DNA of 64,000 nucleotides. Source: Pirellulales bacterium. Its GTDB lineage: Bacteria; Planctomycetota; Planctomycetia; Pirellulales; DATAWG01. The stretch is from assembly GCA_036267355.1 (NCBI GenBank), contig DATAWG010000072.1, forward strand, positions 62,001-126,000, given 5' to 3'. The notes beneath the pieces were generated by a model. That model did no database searches, had not been told where the DNA came from, and saw only the letters and a list, made by a program, of their open reading frames with translations. This document shows positions 8,446 to 17,766 of the stretch, in pieces. Numbering within the stretch: the stretch's first letter is position 1; each line of letters starts with the position of its first letter. The translations under genes and the position numbers were made by a program.

Positions 8446-8515
8446 GAGTGTTGCCACTTCCGATGAGTCGCTCGAATCACGCAACTTTGACGGACACCGC
8501 TGATCGCCGGCCATT

Positions 8516-11500
8516 ATGATTTCCCGATTCTTCATCGATCGCCCGATCTTTGCCGCGGTGGTGTCGATCGTCATCACGCTCATCGGCGGGATCGCGCTCT
8601 ACTTTCTACCGATCGCGCAATATCCGCGCATCACGCCGCCGGGCGTAAGCATCTCGATCAGTTATCCCGGCGCGAGCGCCCAGGTGGTCGCCGACACCGT
8701 CGCCGCGCCGATCGAGCAGCAGGTAAACGGCGTCGAAGGCATGCTCTACATGTCGTCGCAGATGGGCAACGACGGATCGTACACGCTCACCGTGACATTC
8801 GATATCGGCGTCGACCTGAACACGGCGCTCGTGATGGTGCAAAACCGTGTCGCACTGGCGATGCCGCAACTTCCTTCGCAGGTGCAGAACCAGGGAATAA
8901 CGATCCGCAAGCGAACGCCCGACATCCTGCTGATCGTGAATTTCTATGCCGACCCGGATAAGCCGCAATACGACGACATCTATCTCAGCAACTACGCCAC
9001 GATCTATTGCAAGGATGAACTGCTGCGCGTGCCGGGCATTTCGGACATGAGCTATCAGGGCGAGCGCGACTACAGCATCCGCGCTTGGCTCGATCCACAG
9101 AAACTGGCATCGCGCAACATGACGGCCCTCGACGTGGCCGCCGCAATCCAAGCTCAAAACGCCGATGCCCCGGCGGGCATGGTCGGCCAGATGCCGGCCC
9201 CGAACGGCCAACTCTTCACGATGCCGATCGATACTTTGGGCCGGCTTAGCACGCCCGAACAGTTTGGTGACATCATCGTCAAAGCCATGCCCACCGCTCT
9301 TCCGGTGCGAGCCACGGCTGCGGCTCCGCCGGTGATCGGAGCCGCGGGCTCGACGAGTGGCACGGCCGGCAGTGCATCGAGCAGTTCGAGCAGTTCAACA
9401 TCATCGACCCCGACGACGGCCAGCAGCACGACACTGCTTCCGACTGTCGGTTCCACATCGTCGACGATCACGGGAACGACCGGCGGTAGCAGCAGCGGCA
9501 TGACAACCACTTCCGGTTCTTCCGCGACGACGACCAACCTCGGCACAACCGGCGGCGCTACGACCGCCGGCGGCAGCACTACCGGCGGCGCGGCAACTGG
9601 CGGCGGCGGAACGGCGGCCGGCGGCGGCACCACCGGCGGCGGAGCCATGAGCGCCGGCGGCGGCACGACCGGCGGCGCTGGCGGCGGCGGCACGACTAGC
9701 GGCGGCGGGGCGACTGGCCCCGCGCTGAACGCAGCCGGAATGCCAATCACTGCCCAAACTCCTGGCGGCCGGCCCGCCGCCGGAATCGTTCGCCTCCGCG
9801 ATGTCGCCCGGCTCGAAATGGGGGCGGCAAGCTACACGCAATCTTGCCTCTTCGATGGCAGGCCCTCCGTCGGCCTCGGCCTCTATCAGCTCCCGGGCAC
9901 CAACGCGCTCGATGTCGCCAATCGCGTCCGCGCGAAAATGAAAGAGCTCGAATCTCGTTTCCCCGAGGGAATTCATTACGACATCGCGTACGACACCACG
10001 CCCTTCATCCGCGAATCGATCAACGACGTGCGACTGACATTTCTCGAAGCGGTCGCGCTCGTGGGAGTCGTGGTGCTCATCTTCCTGCAGAATTGGCGGT
10101 CGGTGATTATTCCGCTGATCGCCGTGCCCGTGGCAATCGTCAGCACATTCGGAGTGATGGCCGCCCTCGATTTCAGCTTGAACAACATTTCGCTTTTCGG
10201 CTTGGTGCTGGCAATCGGAATCGTCGTCGACGATGCGATCGTGGTGGTCGAAAACGTCGAGCGTTGGCTGGATCACGGGTTCAACCCGCGCGATGCCACG
10301 CGCAAGGCGATGGATGAAGTCACCGGCCCGATCGTGGCGGTGGCGCTGGTGCTGTGCGCGGTGTTCGTGCCGTGCGCATTCGTCGGCGGCATTACGGGGC
10401 AATTCTTCCGCCAATTTGCGGTGACGATCAGCGTGTCGACCGTCTTTTCGGCGATCAATTCGCTGACGCTCAGTCCGGCCCTCGCGGCCATTTTGCTCAA
10501 GCCACGCGGCGCGCGCCGCGATCCGCTGTCCTGGTTCGTCGATTCGATCGGCGGCTGGTTTTTTCGGGCGTTCAACGACGTCTTCGGCATGGTCACTACC
10601 GGCTATTCGTGGTCGATCCAGCGCATGATGCGTCTCAGTGGGGTCGTGCTCGTGGTGTACGGGCTGCTGATGGTGTTGACCTACGTCGTGTTTGTGAGCG
10701 CGCCGACCGGCTTCGTCCCGCAGCAGGATCAGGGGCGGTTAATCGTCAGCGTGCAATTGCCCGATTCATCGTCGTTGCAGCGGACGATGGCCGCCCTGCA
10801 CAAAGTGGCCGACATCGCCATCCACACCAAGGGCGTTGCGCATTGCGTCGGAATCGGCGGCCTGTCGTGGATTGCGCAGGCCACGAGCCCGAATTTTGCC
10901 TCGATGTTCATCGTGTTGAAATCGTTCGACGAGCGGCGGCGGACGGGCCGGCCCGACACGGCCATCATGGCCGACTTGCGCCGCGAATGGTCGCAGCAGA
11001 TCAAAGACGCCGTGGTGACGGTATACGGCGCGTCGCCGGTGCCCGGATTGGGCGTCGCGGGCGGATTCAAAGCCATGATCGAAGATCGCGGCGGGCGCGG
11101 GCTCGATTCGCTGCAACAGCAAACCGACACACTGCGGCGGAAACTTCAGCAGGGCGTGCCGGGATTGATCGGGGTCAACACGCAATTCCGCTCGAACACG
11201 CCGCAGTTGTTCATGGACATCGACCGCAAGAAAGCGGCCGCACTCGGCGTTTCGCTGAACGATGTGAACCAGACGCTCGACATCTATTTCGGGTCGCTCT
11301 ACGTCAACAGCTTCAACGATTTCGGCCGCCATTGGCAAGTCACTGTTCAAGCGGAGGGCCAATTCCGCAACCGCATCGAAGACGTCAATCTGTTTCAGGT
11401 GCGCAACAATCTGGGGCAGATGGTACCGCTGGGCACGATCTGTACGGCCCACGAAATCGGCGGCCCGCTCATGGTGACGCGCTACAATCTTTACGAATCC

Positions 11501-12331
11501 GCCGCCCTCACCGGCAATTTGAAGCCCGGCTACAGTTCCGGCGAAGCGATCGCCGTGGTCGACAAGATCGCCAACGAATCGCTGCCGATCTCGATGCGCG
11601 CCGACTGGACGGAGCTGATGTTCATGCAGAAACGCGCGGGCAATACGTCGATTTATGTATTCGGGCTGTCGGTGATGTGCGTGTTCTTGGCGCTGGCGGC
11701 GCTTTACGAAAGCTGGTCGCTGCCGCTGGCGGTAATCCTAGTGGTGCCGCTCTGTTTGCTGTGCTCGGTGGCCGGCGTGCTGTATTCCAATCACGACGTG
11801 AATATCTTCGTGCAGATCGGGTTAATCGTGTTGGTTGGATTGGCGTGCAAGAATGCGATTTTGATCGTGGAGTTTGCCAAGCAGATGCACATCGATGAAG
11901 GCAAGCCGGTTTTCGAAGCGACCGAAGAAGCATCGCGGCTGCGATTGCGGCCGATTTTGATGACATCGTTCGCGTTCATCTTCGGCGTGATTCCGCTGGT
12001 GATCGCCAATGGCGCGGGCGCGGAAATGCGGCGCTCGCTCGGTTGGGCGGTGTTCAGCGGAATGTTGGGTGTAACGCTGTTTGGAATTTTCCTCACGCCG
12101 GTGTTCTTCTACGTGATTCAAGGACTCGGCGAGACGCGGCTGTTCGCCTCGGCCCGCGCGCATTGGATCGGATCGACCTTTGCCGGTGGATTGCTCGGCT
12201 TGCTGTTGGGTTTTCTGCTCGCCGCGATCCACATTGGCCGGACGCCCTGGATGCCAATCGTGCTCGGCAGTGCGGGCGTGTTGCTTGCGCTAACCCTTTT
12301 GGAAATGCGTCGGAGAATAAAAAGGCTGTGA
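8516..12331 (+). CDS. RND multidrug efflux permease (AcrB/HAE1 family), first copy
   Basis: A 1271-residue inner-membrane proton-driven pump. The start MISRFFIDRPIFAAV is classic for the family. The proton-relay residues are present: GIVVDDAI in TM4 and VGLACKNAILIVEF in TM10. Porter motifs such as SYPGASAQVVADTVAAPIE and GIGGLSW-like segments are intact. It exceeds the usual length of about 1040 because of roughly 160 residues rich in Ser, Thr and Gly (about residues 258-420, nt 9289-9777). These are inserted between DIIVKA and GIVRLRDVARLEMG, which aligns with the docking (DN) subdomain of AcrB. It follows the adaptor gene and precedes a second permease. Substrates cannot be predicted. Confidence 0.93.
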   Translation: MISRFFIDRPIFAAVVSIVITLIGGIALYFLPIAQYPRITPPGVSISISYPGASAQVVADTVAAPIEQQVNGVEGMLYMSSQMGNDGSYTLTVTFDIGVDLNTALVMVQNRVALAMPQLPSQVQNQGITIRKRTPDILLIVNFYADPDKPQYDDIYLSNYATIYCKDELLRVPGISDMSYQGERDYSIRAWLDPQKLASRNMTALDVAAAIQAQNADAPAGMVGQMPAPNGQLFTMPIDTLGRLSTPEQFGDIIVKAMPTALPVRATAAAPPVIGAAGSTSGTAGSASSSSSSSTSSTPTTASSTTLLPTVGSTSSTITGTTGGSSSGMTTTSGSSATTTNLGTTGGATTAGGSTTGGAATGGGGTAAGGGTTGGGAMSAGGGTTGGAGGGGTTSGGGATGPALNAAGMPITAQTPGGRPAAGIVRLRDVARLEMGAASYTQSCLFDGRPSVGLGLYQLPGTNALDVANRVRAKMKELESRFPEGIHYDIAYDTTPFIRESINDVRLTFLEAVALVGVVVLIFLQNWRSVIIPLIAVPVAIVSTFGVMAALDFSLNNISLFGLVLAIGIVVDDAIVVVENVERWLDHGFNPRDATRKAMDEVTGPIVAVALVLCAVFVPCAFVGGITGQFFRQFAVTISVSTVFSAINSLTLSPALAAILLKPRGARRDPLSWFVDSIGGWFFRAFNDVFGMVTTGYSWSIQRMMRLSGVVLVVYGLLMVLTYVVFVSAPTGFVPQQDQGRLIVSVQLPDSSSLQRTMAALHKVADIAIHTKGVAHCVGIGGLSWIAQATSPNFASMFIVLKSFDERRRTGRPDTAIMADLRREWSQQIKDAVVTVYGASPVPGLGVAGGFKAMIEDRGGRGLDSLQQQTDTLRRKLQQGVPGLIGVNTQFRSNTPQLFMDIDRKKAAALGVSLNDVNQTLDIYFGSLYVNSFNDFGRHWQVTVQAEGQFRNRIEDVNLFQVRNNLGQMVPLGTICTAHEIGGPLMVTRYNLYESAALTGNLKPGYSSGEAIAVVDKIANESLPISMRADWTELMFMQKRAGNTSIYVFGLSVMCVFLALAALYESWSLPLAVILVVPLCLLCSVAGVLYSNHDVNIFVQIGLIVLVGLACKNAILIVEFAKQMHIDEGKPVFEATEEASRLRLRPILMTSFAFIFGVIPLVIANGAGAEMRRSLGWAVFSGMLGVTLFGIFLTPVFFYVIQGLGETRLFASARAHWIGSTFAGGLLGLLLGFLLAAIHIGRTPWMPIVLGSAGVLLALTLLEMRRRIKRL

Positions 12332-12387
12332 GGCTGTGAGGTACGAAGAGACCTTCACGCCACACGTTGCCACCACAATCCTCGCAG

Positions 12388-12459
12388 CCTCACAACCTCA
12401 CAACCTCACAACCTCACAACCTCATAGCCTCATAGCCTCATAGCCTCATAGCCTCATAG
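12388..12459. repeat. Octanucleotide tandem array ending six bases before a start codon
   Basis: Nine uninterrupted 8-base units, four CCTCACAA then five CCTCATAG, are followed by CCTCTT and the ATG at 12466. Inverted GGCTGTGAGG units lie at the end of the preceding gene near 12325-12342. The array occupies the place of a ribosome binding site. Confidence 0.9.
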
Positions 12460-12465
12460 CCTCTT

Positions 12466-15400
12466 ATGATTGCCGAATTTTTTGTCGATCGGCCGATTTT
12501 CGCGACCGTGATTTCGGTCGTGTTCGTGCTGGCCGGCCTCGTGGCGGTGTTTACGCTTCCCGTGGCCCAATATCCCGACGTCACGCCGCCGACCGTGCAA
12601 GTGACAGCCCTCTATCCCGGAGCGAATGCGGAAACGGTGCGCGACACCGTGGCCGCCCCGATCGAAGAGCAGGTCAGTGGCGTCGAAGGCATGATGTATA
12701 TGTCGTCGCAATCGACGAACGACGGCGCCTACAACCTCACGGTCACCTTCAAGCTGGGCATGGATTCCGACATGGCCCAGGTGTTGGTGCAGAATCGCGT
12801 GTCGCTGGCGCTGCCGGTCATCCCGGCGCTCGTGCAGAACGAAGGGATCAACGTCCGCAAGATCTCGCCGAACACGCTCATGATCGTGAACCTGATTTCG
12901 ACCAATGGCAACTACAACGACCTGTTTCTCAGCAACTACTTCACGATCGATGTGAAAGACGAGTTGGGGCGGCTGCCGGGCGTCGCGGGAATTTCCTACC
13001 TCGGCGAGCGCGACTACAGTTTGCGCGCCTGGCTCGATCCCGACAAGATGGCCGCGCTCAAGCTCAATGCGATGGACGTCGTCAACGCCATCAGCCAGCA
13101 GAATATCCAGGTTGCCGCGGGGCAGGTCGGCCAGCAGCCGGCCCCCAAAGGCCAGCAATTTCAATTGACCATCAACACCCTCGGGCGGCTGACCAACCCC
13201 GAGCAATTCGCCGACATCATCATCAAAGCCGGAACGCAAGGAAGCAGCACTGCCGGCTCGGCCGCCTCCGCCACAAGCGCGACGGGCACCGCCAGCAGCA
13301 TTGGCACGTCGCCGGGCAGCGGAGGCGGCGGAGGAAATTCGATGGGCGGCGCCGCGCCGCCGTCGACCGCCATCGTGTATTTGAAAGACGTGGTCACGCG
13401 CACGGCCGACGGCAAGCCGCGCGTCGAACTCGGCGCCCAGCAATACGACCAATCGTGTACGCTCGATGGCCAACCGTCGGTGGCGCTCTCGATCTTTGCC
13501 CTGCCCGGGTCGAACGCGCTCGACACGGCGCGCAGCGTTTACGACAAAATGCACGAGCTCAAAACCCGCTTTCCCGACGGAGTGGATTATCGCATCGTCT
13601 ACGACACCACCCCTTTCATCAGCGAATCCGTCGCCGAGGTCGGTTATACGCTGCTCATCGCCGTGATCCTCGTGGCCATCGTCGTGCTGGTGTTCTTGCA
13701 GGATTGGCGGGCGATGATTCTGCCGATGATCGACGTGCCGGTTTCGCTGATCGGCACGTTTGCCGTCATGGCCGCGCTGGGCTTTTCGCTCAATAATCTC
13801 ACGCTGTTTGGCTTGGTGTTGGCGATCGGCATCGTGGTGGATGATGCGATCGTGGTGCTCGAGAATATCGAGCGCCAGATCGCCACCGGTCTCGATGCCC
13901 GCGCGGCGACGATCAAAGCGATGAGCGAGATCACGGGCCCGATTCTCGCCATCACCTTGGTGCTTAGTTCGGTGTTCATACCGTGCTGCTTTTTGGGCGG
14001 CGTGACCGGACAATTCTTTCGCCAATTTGCGGTCACGATCGCCGTCTCGACGATCATCTCGGCGATCAACGCCATCACCATGACGCCCTCGCGCGCCGTG
14101 GTGATCTTCAAGACCGAGGAAGGCGCCGACGGGCATCAACACCGGAAGGAAGCGCTCCCCTGGTGGTTCTTCGGCATCATCGGGGGGTTGCTTTCGGTGT
14201 GGCTCGGCGAAAAGTTTCTGCCAGGGCAATTCGGGATTCCCCCGCTTCCCGGCGAAGATGCGCCGCGCTGGATGCCATGGGCCGTCCACGCCGCCTATTT
14301 CGTCCCCGGCGCGATCGTCGGCGGCGTCCTCGGCTGGATTGTCATCAAACCCGTCAACGCCGTGTTGGGCTCGTTTTTCCGCGGCTTCAACCGCTTATTT
14401 GACCGGGTGATCGCTGCCTATGGCCGCACCGTGGGCGGACTGCTCCGCATGAGCGCGATCGTGTGCATGGTGTATGGCGGGCTGTTGCTGCTCACATATG
14501 TGCAATTTGTCCGCACCCCGACCGGCTTCATACCGCAGCAAGACAAGGGTTATCTGCTGCTCAATATTCAGCTACCCGACTCGGCATCGGTCGAGCGCAC
14601 GCAACGGATGATGGGACGGATCGAAGAAGTCGCGCGGAATACCAAAGGCGTCGACCATACGGTCGGAATCTCCGGCCAGTCGCTGATCTTGAATGCCAAT
14701 GCTCCGAATCTTGGCTCGATGTACGTGATGCTGAAGCCGTTCGACCAGCGGAACAGTTCCGATCTGACGGCCGACGCGATCGCGCGCAAGTTGACGGCCG
14801 CGGCTCGGAAGAATGTTCGCGGAGCCGTCGTGTCGGCCTTCGGCGCTCCGCCGATCGACGGTCTCGGCACCACCGGCGGATTCAAGCTGATCGTCGAAGA
14901 CCGCGGTAACCTGGGCCTGGGGCAGTTGCAGGAAGTGAGCCAGCAGATCGTGGACCGCGGCAACCGTACCCATGGGCTCAAAGACATGTTCAACAGCACC
15001 GGCGCCAATACGCCCTGGCTGTATCTCGATATCGACCGCACCAAGGCCGAGGCGCTCGGTCTGTCGGTCGGCGATGTGTTCAACACGCTGCAAGTCTATT
15101 TCGGCTCGTATTACGTCAACAATTTCAACGAATTTGGCCGCACATGGCAGGTCAATGTTCAGGCGGATCAAAGCTTCCGCGCCAAAGTGCCCGCAGTGAA
15201 AAATCTTCAGGTGCGGAATAGTCAGGGGCAAATGATCCGGCTTGGCACGCTCTTGGATGTGCGCGACACGAGTGGGCCCGTGGCCGTGATGCGCTACAAC
15301 CTCTACTCCGCCGCCGCGATCACCGGCGATGCCGGGCCCGACACCAGCTCCGGCCAGGCCGTCGATCTCGCGCAGCAAATTGCCGACCAGCAAACGCGGA

Positions 15401-16023
15401 TGAAGCGATCGATGGTCACCGAGTGGACGGATCTGGCCTTTCTGCAAAACGAGGCCGGCAATTCGGCGATGTATTTCTTCGCGCTGGCCGTGATATTCGT
15501 GTTCCTCGTGCTCGCAGCGCAATACGAAAGCTGGTCGTTGCCGCTGGCCGTGATCTTAGTGGTGCCGATGTGCTTGCTCTGCTCGGTCTTCGGCGTGCAG
15601 ATCGCGCACAACGACGTGAATATTTTCACGCAAATCGGCTTCGTGGTGTTGGTCGGGCTGGCCAGCAAGAACGCGATTCTGATCGTCGAGTTTGCGAAAG
15701 AGAAACGCGCTGCCGGCGAATCGGCCCGCGAGGCGACGCTCGAAGCCTGCCGCCTGCGATTGCGGCCAATTTTGATGACATCGTTCGCATTCATTCTCGG
15801 CGTCGTGCCGCTGGTGATCGCCGCGGGGGCCGGGGCCGAAATGCGGCGCACGCTTGGCGTGGCCGTGTTCAGCGGAATGCTCGGCGTCACGCTCTTCGGC
15901 ATCTTCCTGACGCCGGTGTTCTTCTACGTCATCCAATGGTTCGCCGATCGCCGAAAGCCGGCCAATCATCGAACCGTGGAAAACGGCGACAACGGGCACA
16001 ATGAGCTCAACCGACACACGTAA
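12466..16023 (+). CDS. RND multidrug efflux permease (AcrB/HAE1 family), second copy
   Basis: An 1185-residue paralogue of the preceding gene. It starts MIAEFFVDRPIFATV and keeps the proton-relay residues (GIVVDDAIVVLENIE; VGLASKNAILIVEFAKEK). It carries a shorter low-complexity insert of about 46 residues (nt 13231-13368) at the same docking-domain site as the first pump. A second insert of about 85 residues (nt 14116-14370) lies between TM6 and TM7 and contains two extra hydrophobic helices, one near WWFFGIIGGLLSVWLGEKF and one near YFVPGAIVGGVLGWIV. The start codon has no Shine-Dalgarno sequence; an octamer repeat takes its place. Two pumps behind one adaptor recall MdtABC, where two permeases form a hetero-oligomer; that is an analogy, not shown here. 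Confidence 0.92.
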   Translation: MIAEFFVDRPIFATVISVVFVLAGLVAVFTLPVAQYPDVTPPTVQVTALYPGANAETVRDTVAAPIEEQVSGVEGMMYMSSQSTNDGAYNLTVTFKLGMDSDMAQVLVQNRVSLALPVIPALVQNEGINVRKISPNTLMIVNLISTNGNYNDLFLSNYFTIDVKDELGRLPGVAGISYLGERDYSLRAWLDPDKMAALKLNAMDVVNAISQQNIQVAAGQVGQQPAPKGQQFQLTINTLGRLTNPEQFADIIIKAGTQGSSTAGSAASATSATGTASSIGTSPGSGGGGGNSMGGAAPPSTAIVYLKDVVTRTADGKPRVELGAQQYDQSCTLDGQPSVALSIFALPGSNALDTARSVYDKMHELKTRFPDGVDYRIVYDTTPFISESVAEVGYTLLIAVILVAIVVLVFLQDWRAMILPMIDVPVSLIGTFAVMAALGFSLNNLTLFGLVLAIGIVVDDAIVVLENIERQIATGLDARAATIKAMSEITGPILAITLVLSSVFIPCCFLGGVTGQFFRQFAVTIAVSTIISAINAITMTPSRAVVIFKTEEGADGHQHRKEALPWWFFGIIGGLLSVWLGEKFLPGQFGIPPLPGEDAPRWMPWAVHAAYFVPGAIVGGVLGWIVIKPVNAVLGSFFRGFNRLFDRVIAAYGRTVGGLLRMSAIVCMVYGGLLLLTYVQFVRTPTGFIPQQDKGYLLLNIQLPDSASVERTQRMMGRIEEVARNTKGVDHTVGISGQSLILNANAPNLGSMYVMLKPFDQRNSSDLTADAIARKLTAAARKNVRGAVVSAFGAPPIDGLGTTGGFKLIVEDRGNLGLGQLQEVSQQIVDRGNRTHGLKDMFNSTGANTPWLYLDIDRTKAEALGLSVGDVFNTLQVYFGSYYVNNFNEFGRTWQVNVQADQSFRAKVPAVKNLQVRNSQGQMIRLGTLLDVRDTSGPVAVMRYNLYSAAAITGDAGPDTSSGQAVDLAQQIADQQTRMKRSMVTEWTDLAFLQNEAGNSAMYFFALAVIFVFLVLAAQYESWSLPLAVILVVPMCLLCSVFGVQIAHNDVNIFTQIGFVVLVGLASKNAILIVEFAKEKRAAGESAREATLEACRLRLRPILMTSFAFILGVVPLVIAAGAGAEMRRTLGVAVFSGMLGVTLFGIFLTPVFFYVIQWFADRRKPANHRTVENGDNGHNELNRHT

Positions 16024-16081
16024 ACATGTTGCCGCGTAAACATGGGGCGATGTCAACAGTGCCGCCGCTGCAACGCCGGTT

Positions 16082-16108
16082 CCCCTCTCCCCCTTCGTGG
16101 GAGAGGGG
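16082..16108. terminator. Strong hairpin downstream of the efflux operon
   Basis: CCCCTCTCCC at 16082-16091 pairs perfectly with GGGAGAGGGG at 16099-16108 around a seven-base loop, 58 bases after the second permease stop. There is no T-run, so it may instead be a dispersed palindrome or an RNA-stabilising structure. Confidence 0.4.
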
Positions 16109-16154
16109 CTAGCCCGGTTATCCATCATGCCGCGAATTCGCGACACGCTGCGAA

Positions 16155-16221
16155 ACAGTAGCCCGAAGCGTTAGCGAGGGTAAGCCTCGTTGGCTCCCTC
16201 GCTTACGCTTCGGGCTACTGT
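16155..16221. repeat. Inverted repeat, TAGCCCGAAGCGTTAGCGAGG family, copy 2
   Basis: A 26-base arm at 16155-16180 (starting ACAGTAGCCCGAAGCG) pairs with 16196-16221 with one mismatch around a 15-base loop. It sits between the convergent RND permease and Gfo/Idh/MocA genes. The rest of the 295-base spacer holds the 16082 hairpin and no gene. Confidence 0.88.
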
Positions 16222-16318
16222 GGCGCCATGAATAATCCGGGCTTGGGTGAGGGGGGAAATCGCCGATCGACTCGACCCGAAAGAACAACGCCCGCTACCG
16301 TCCCGGCCGGCCTGTTGC

Positions 16319-17599
16319 TCAGGCAAACTTCGTCTTGCCCGGCATGGCCACTGGGGCGACCGGCAGCGGGCCCCATTCATATTTTGGCGGCGCCAGGTCT
16401 TCCTTGCTCGCCATTGCCTCTTCCCACGAGATCTTCTGGCCCGTATAAGCGGCCATCCGGCCCATGATTGCCATCATCGTGCTGCGGGCCATGTAGAGGC
16501 TGTTGTCGATTCGCCGGCCGGCACGGATCGCCGCAAACAATTCGTTATGCTCGACTTGATACATGTTCGGGCTCGGACCGGAATACGTCCATTTGTTCGG
16601 ACCGAGAATCGAATTTTGCATCAATTGAGCCGAGCCCTTCGTGCCGATGACGTGATCGCTCACGTCGTCTTTGCAATCGGCCATTTGCCGGCAACTCGAA
16701 AACACCTTCGTCCCATTGGCGTATTCGAAGACGATCGCGAAATGGTCGTAAATGTTACCGAACATTTCATCCGTGCGCACTTGCCGGCCGCCGACGCCGA
16801 TCGCGCTAGCCGGCGGCTCGTCGTGCATCACCCAAACCGCTTTGTCGAGGCTGTGGATGTGCTGTTCGGTGATGTGGTCGCCTGAGAGCCACGTGAAATA
16901 GAGCCAATTGCGCACCTGATATTCCATGTCGCTCCAGTCGGGCTTGCGGCCGTGATGCCAGAGCGTGCCGGTCAAATAGGTCGAATGAATCGCGGTGACA
17001 TCGCCGATCGCACCGTTGTGGATGCGCTCGACGGTCGCCCGCTTCGGCGGATCGTAGCGCCAGCACAAACCGGAAACGAGATTGACGCCTTTTTTCTTGG
17101 CCTCCTCGGCCGTTGCCAAAACGCTGCGCACCCCGCCGGCATCGACGGCCACGGGCTTTTCGCAAAAGATATGCTTGCCCGCTGCAACGGCTGCCTTGAG
17201 ATGCAGCGGGCGAAAATGCGGCGGCGTGGTGAGGATCACGACATCGACGCCCGCCCCGAGCACGCCCTGGTAGGCATCGAAGCCGTGAAAACACCGCTCC
17301 GGCGTCACGTCGACCTTCTTTTCGAAACCGCGCCGCAATTCGCGGAGGCTCGATTCCAGCCGGTCGGAAAACGCATCCCCCATCGCCACCAGTTTCACAT
17401 TCTTGTCGGCATTTAGCGCTTGCGACGCCGCGCCGGTGCCGCGGCCGCCGCAGCCGATCAGGCCGACTCGTAGCGTATCGTCGACCGAGGCGTGCGCGCT
17501 ACGGGCAATGCCGAGCGAGCCAACGAGCGAAGCCCCGGCGGCTGCGACGCTCGTGGTTTTCAAAAAATCGCGGCGATTGGGCGAGGCTGGATTCGGCAT
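16319..17599 (-). CDS. Tat-exported Gfo/Idh/MocA family oxidoreductase
   Basis: A 426-residue NAD(P)-dependent sugar-type dehydrogenase. A twin-arginine signal, RRDFLKTTSVAAAGASLV, predicts folded export by Tat; a tatC gene is at 30672-31799. The Rossmann nucleotide motif VGLIGCGGRGTG follows, then the family signature HIFCEKPVAVDAGG and a substrate domain with GDHITEQHIHSLD and CWRYDPPKR. The start at 17599 has GGAGAA upstream and places the Tat motif at residues 9-14; the frame stays open further upstream without a protein-like sequence. Planctomycetes encode many exported members, often tied to glycan catabolism. The substrate is unknown. Confidence 0.93.
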   Translation of the reverse strand: MPNPASPNRRDFLKTTSVAAAGASLVGSLGIARSAHASVDDTLRVGLIGCGGRGTGAASQALNADKNVKLVAMGDAFSDRLESSLRELRRGFEKKVDVTPERCFHGFDAYQGVLGAGVDVVILTTPPHFRPLHLKAAVAAGKHIFCEKPVAVDAGGVRSVLATAEEAKKKGVNLVSGLCWRYDPPKRATVERIHNGAIGDVTAIHSTYLTGTLWHHGRKPDWSDMEYQVRNWLYFTWLSGDHITEQHIHSLDKAVWVMHDEPPASAIGVGGRQVRTDEMFGNIYDHFAIVFEYANGTKVFSSCRQMADCKDDVSDHVIGTKGSAQLMQNSILGPNKWTYSGPSPNMYQVEHNELFAAIRAGRRIDNSLYMARSTMMAIMGRMAAYTGQKISWEEAMASKEDLAPPKYEWGPLPVAPVAMPGKTKFA

Positions 17600-17681
17600 G
17601 AAATGTTCTCCGGAAATGCTTGTTTGGGGCGGAATGAATCGCGGGGTGGAAAACTCAAATCGTGGATCTATCAAACACAGC

Positions 17682-17753
17682 ACACTAGCCCGAAGCGTTA
17701 GCGAGGGAAACGTCAAGCTGCGGCGCTCCCTCGCTAACGCTTCGGGCCAGTGT
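17682..17753. repeat. Inverted repeat, TAGCCCGAAGCGTTAGCGAGG family, copy 3
   Basis: A 27-base arm at 17682-17708 pairs with 17727-17753 with a single mismatch. The copy lies between the DUF1570 gene and the Gfo/Idh/MocA gene, 14 bases past the DUF1570 stop codon. Confidence 0.88.
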
Positions 17754-17766
17754 CGCCGGTCTCTCA

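Noticed and set aside
10354-11898. A 514-residue second plus-strand frame inside the first RND gene
   Set aside because: Very Arg-rich with no motif; the overlapping RND frame is unambiguous.
12388-12459. CRISPR array
   Set aside because: The units are contiguous octamers with no spacers.
12454-14289. A 611-residue minus-strand frame rich in His/Arg/Asp opposite the second RND permease
   Set aside because: Composition is typical of an antisense shadow in G+C-rich DNA, and the sense strand encodes an intact RND pump.
16082-16108. Definite Rho-independent terminator for the efflux operon
   Set aside because: The hairpin is strong but lacks a T-run, so it is listed only at low confidence.
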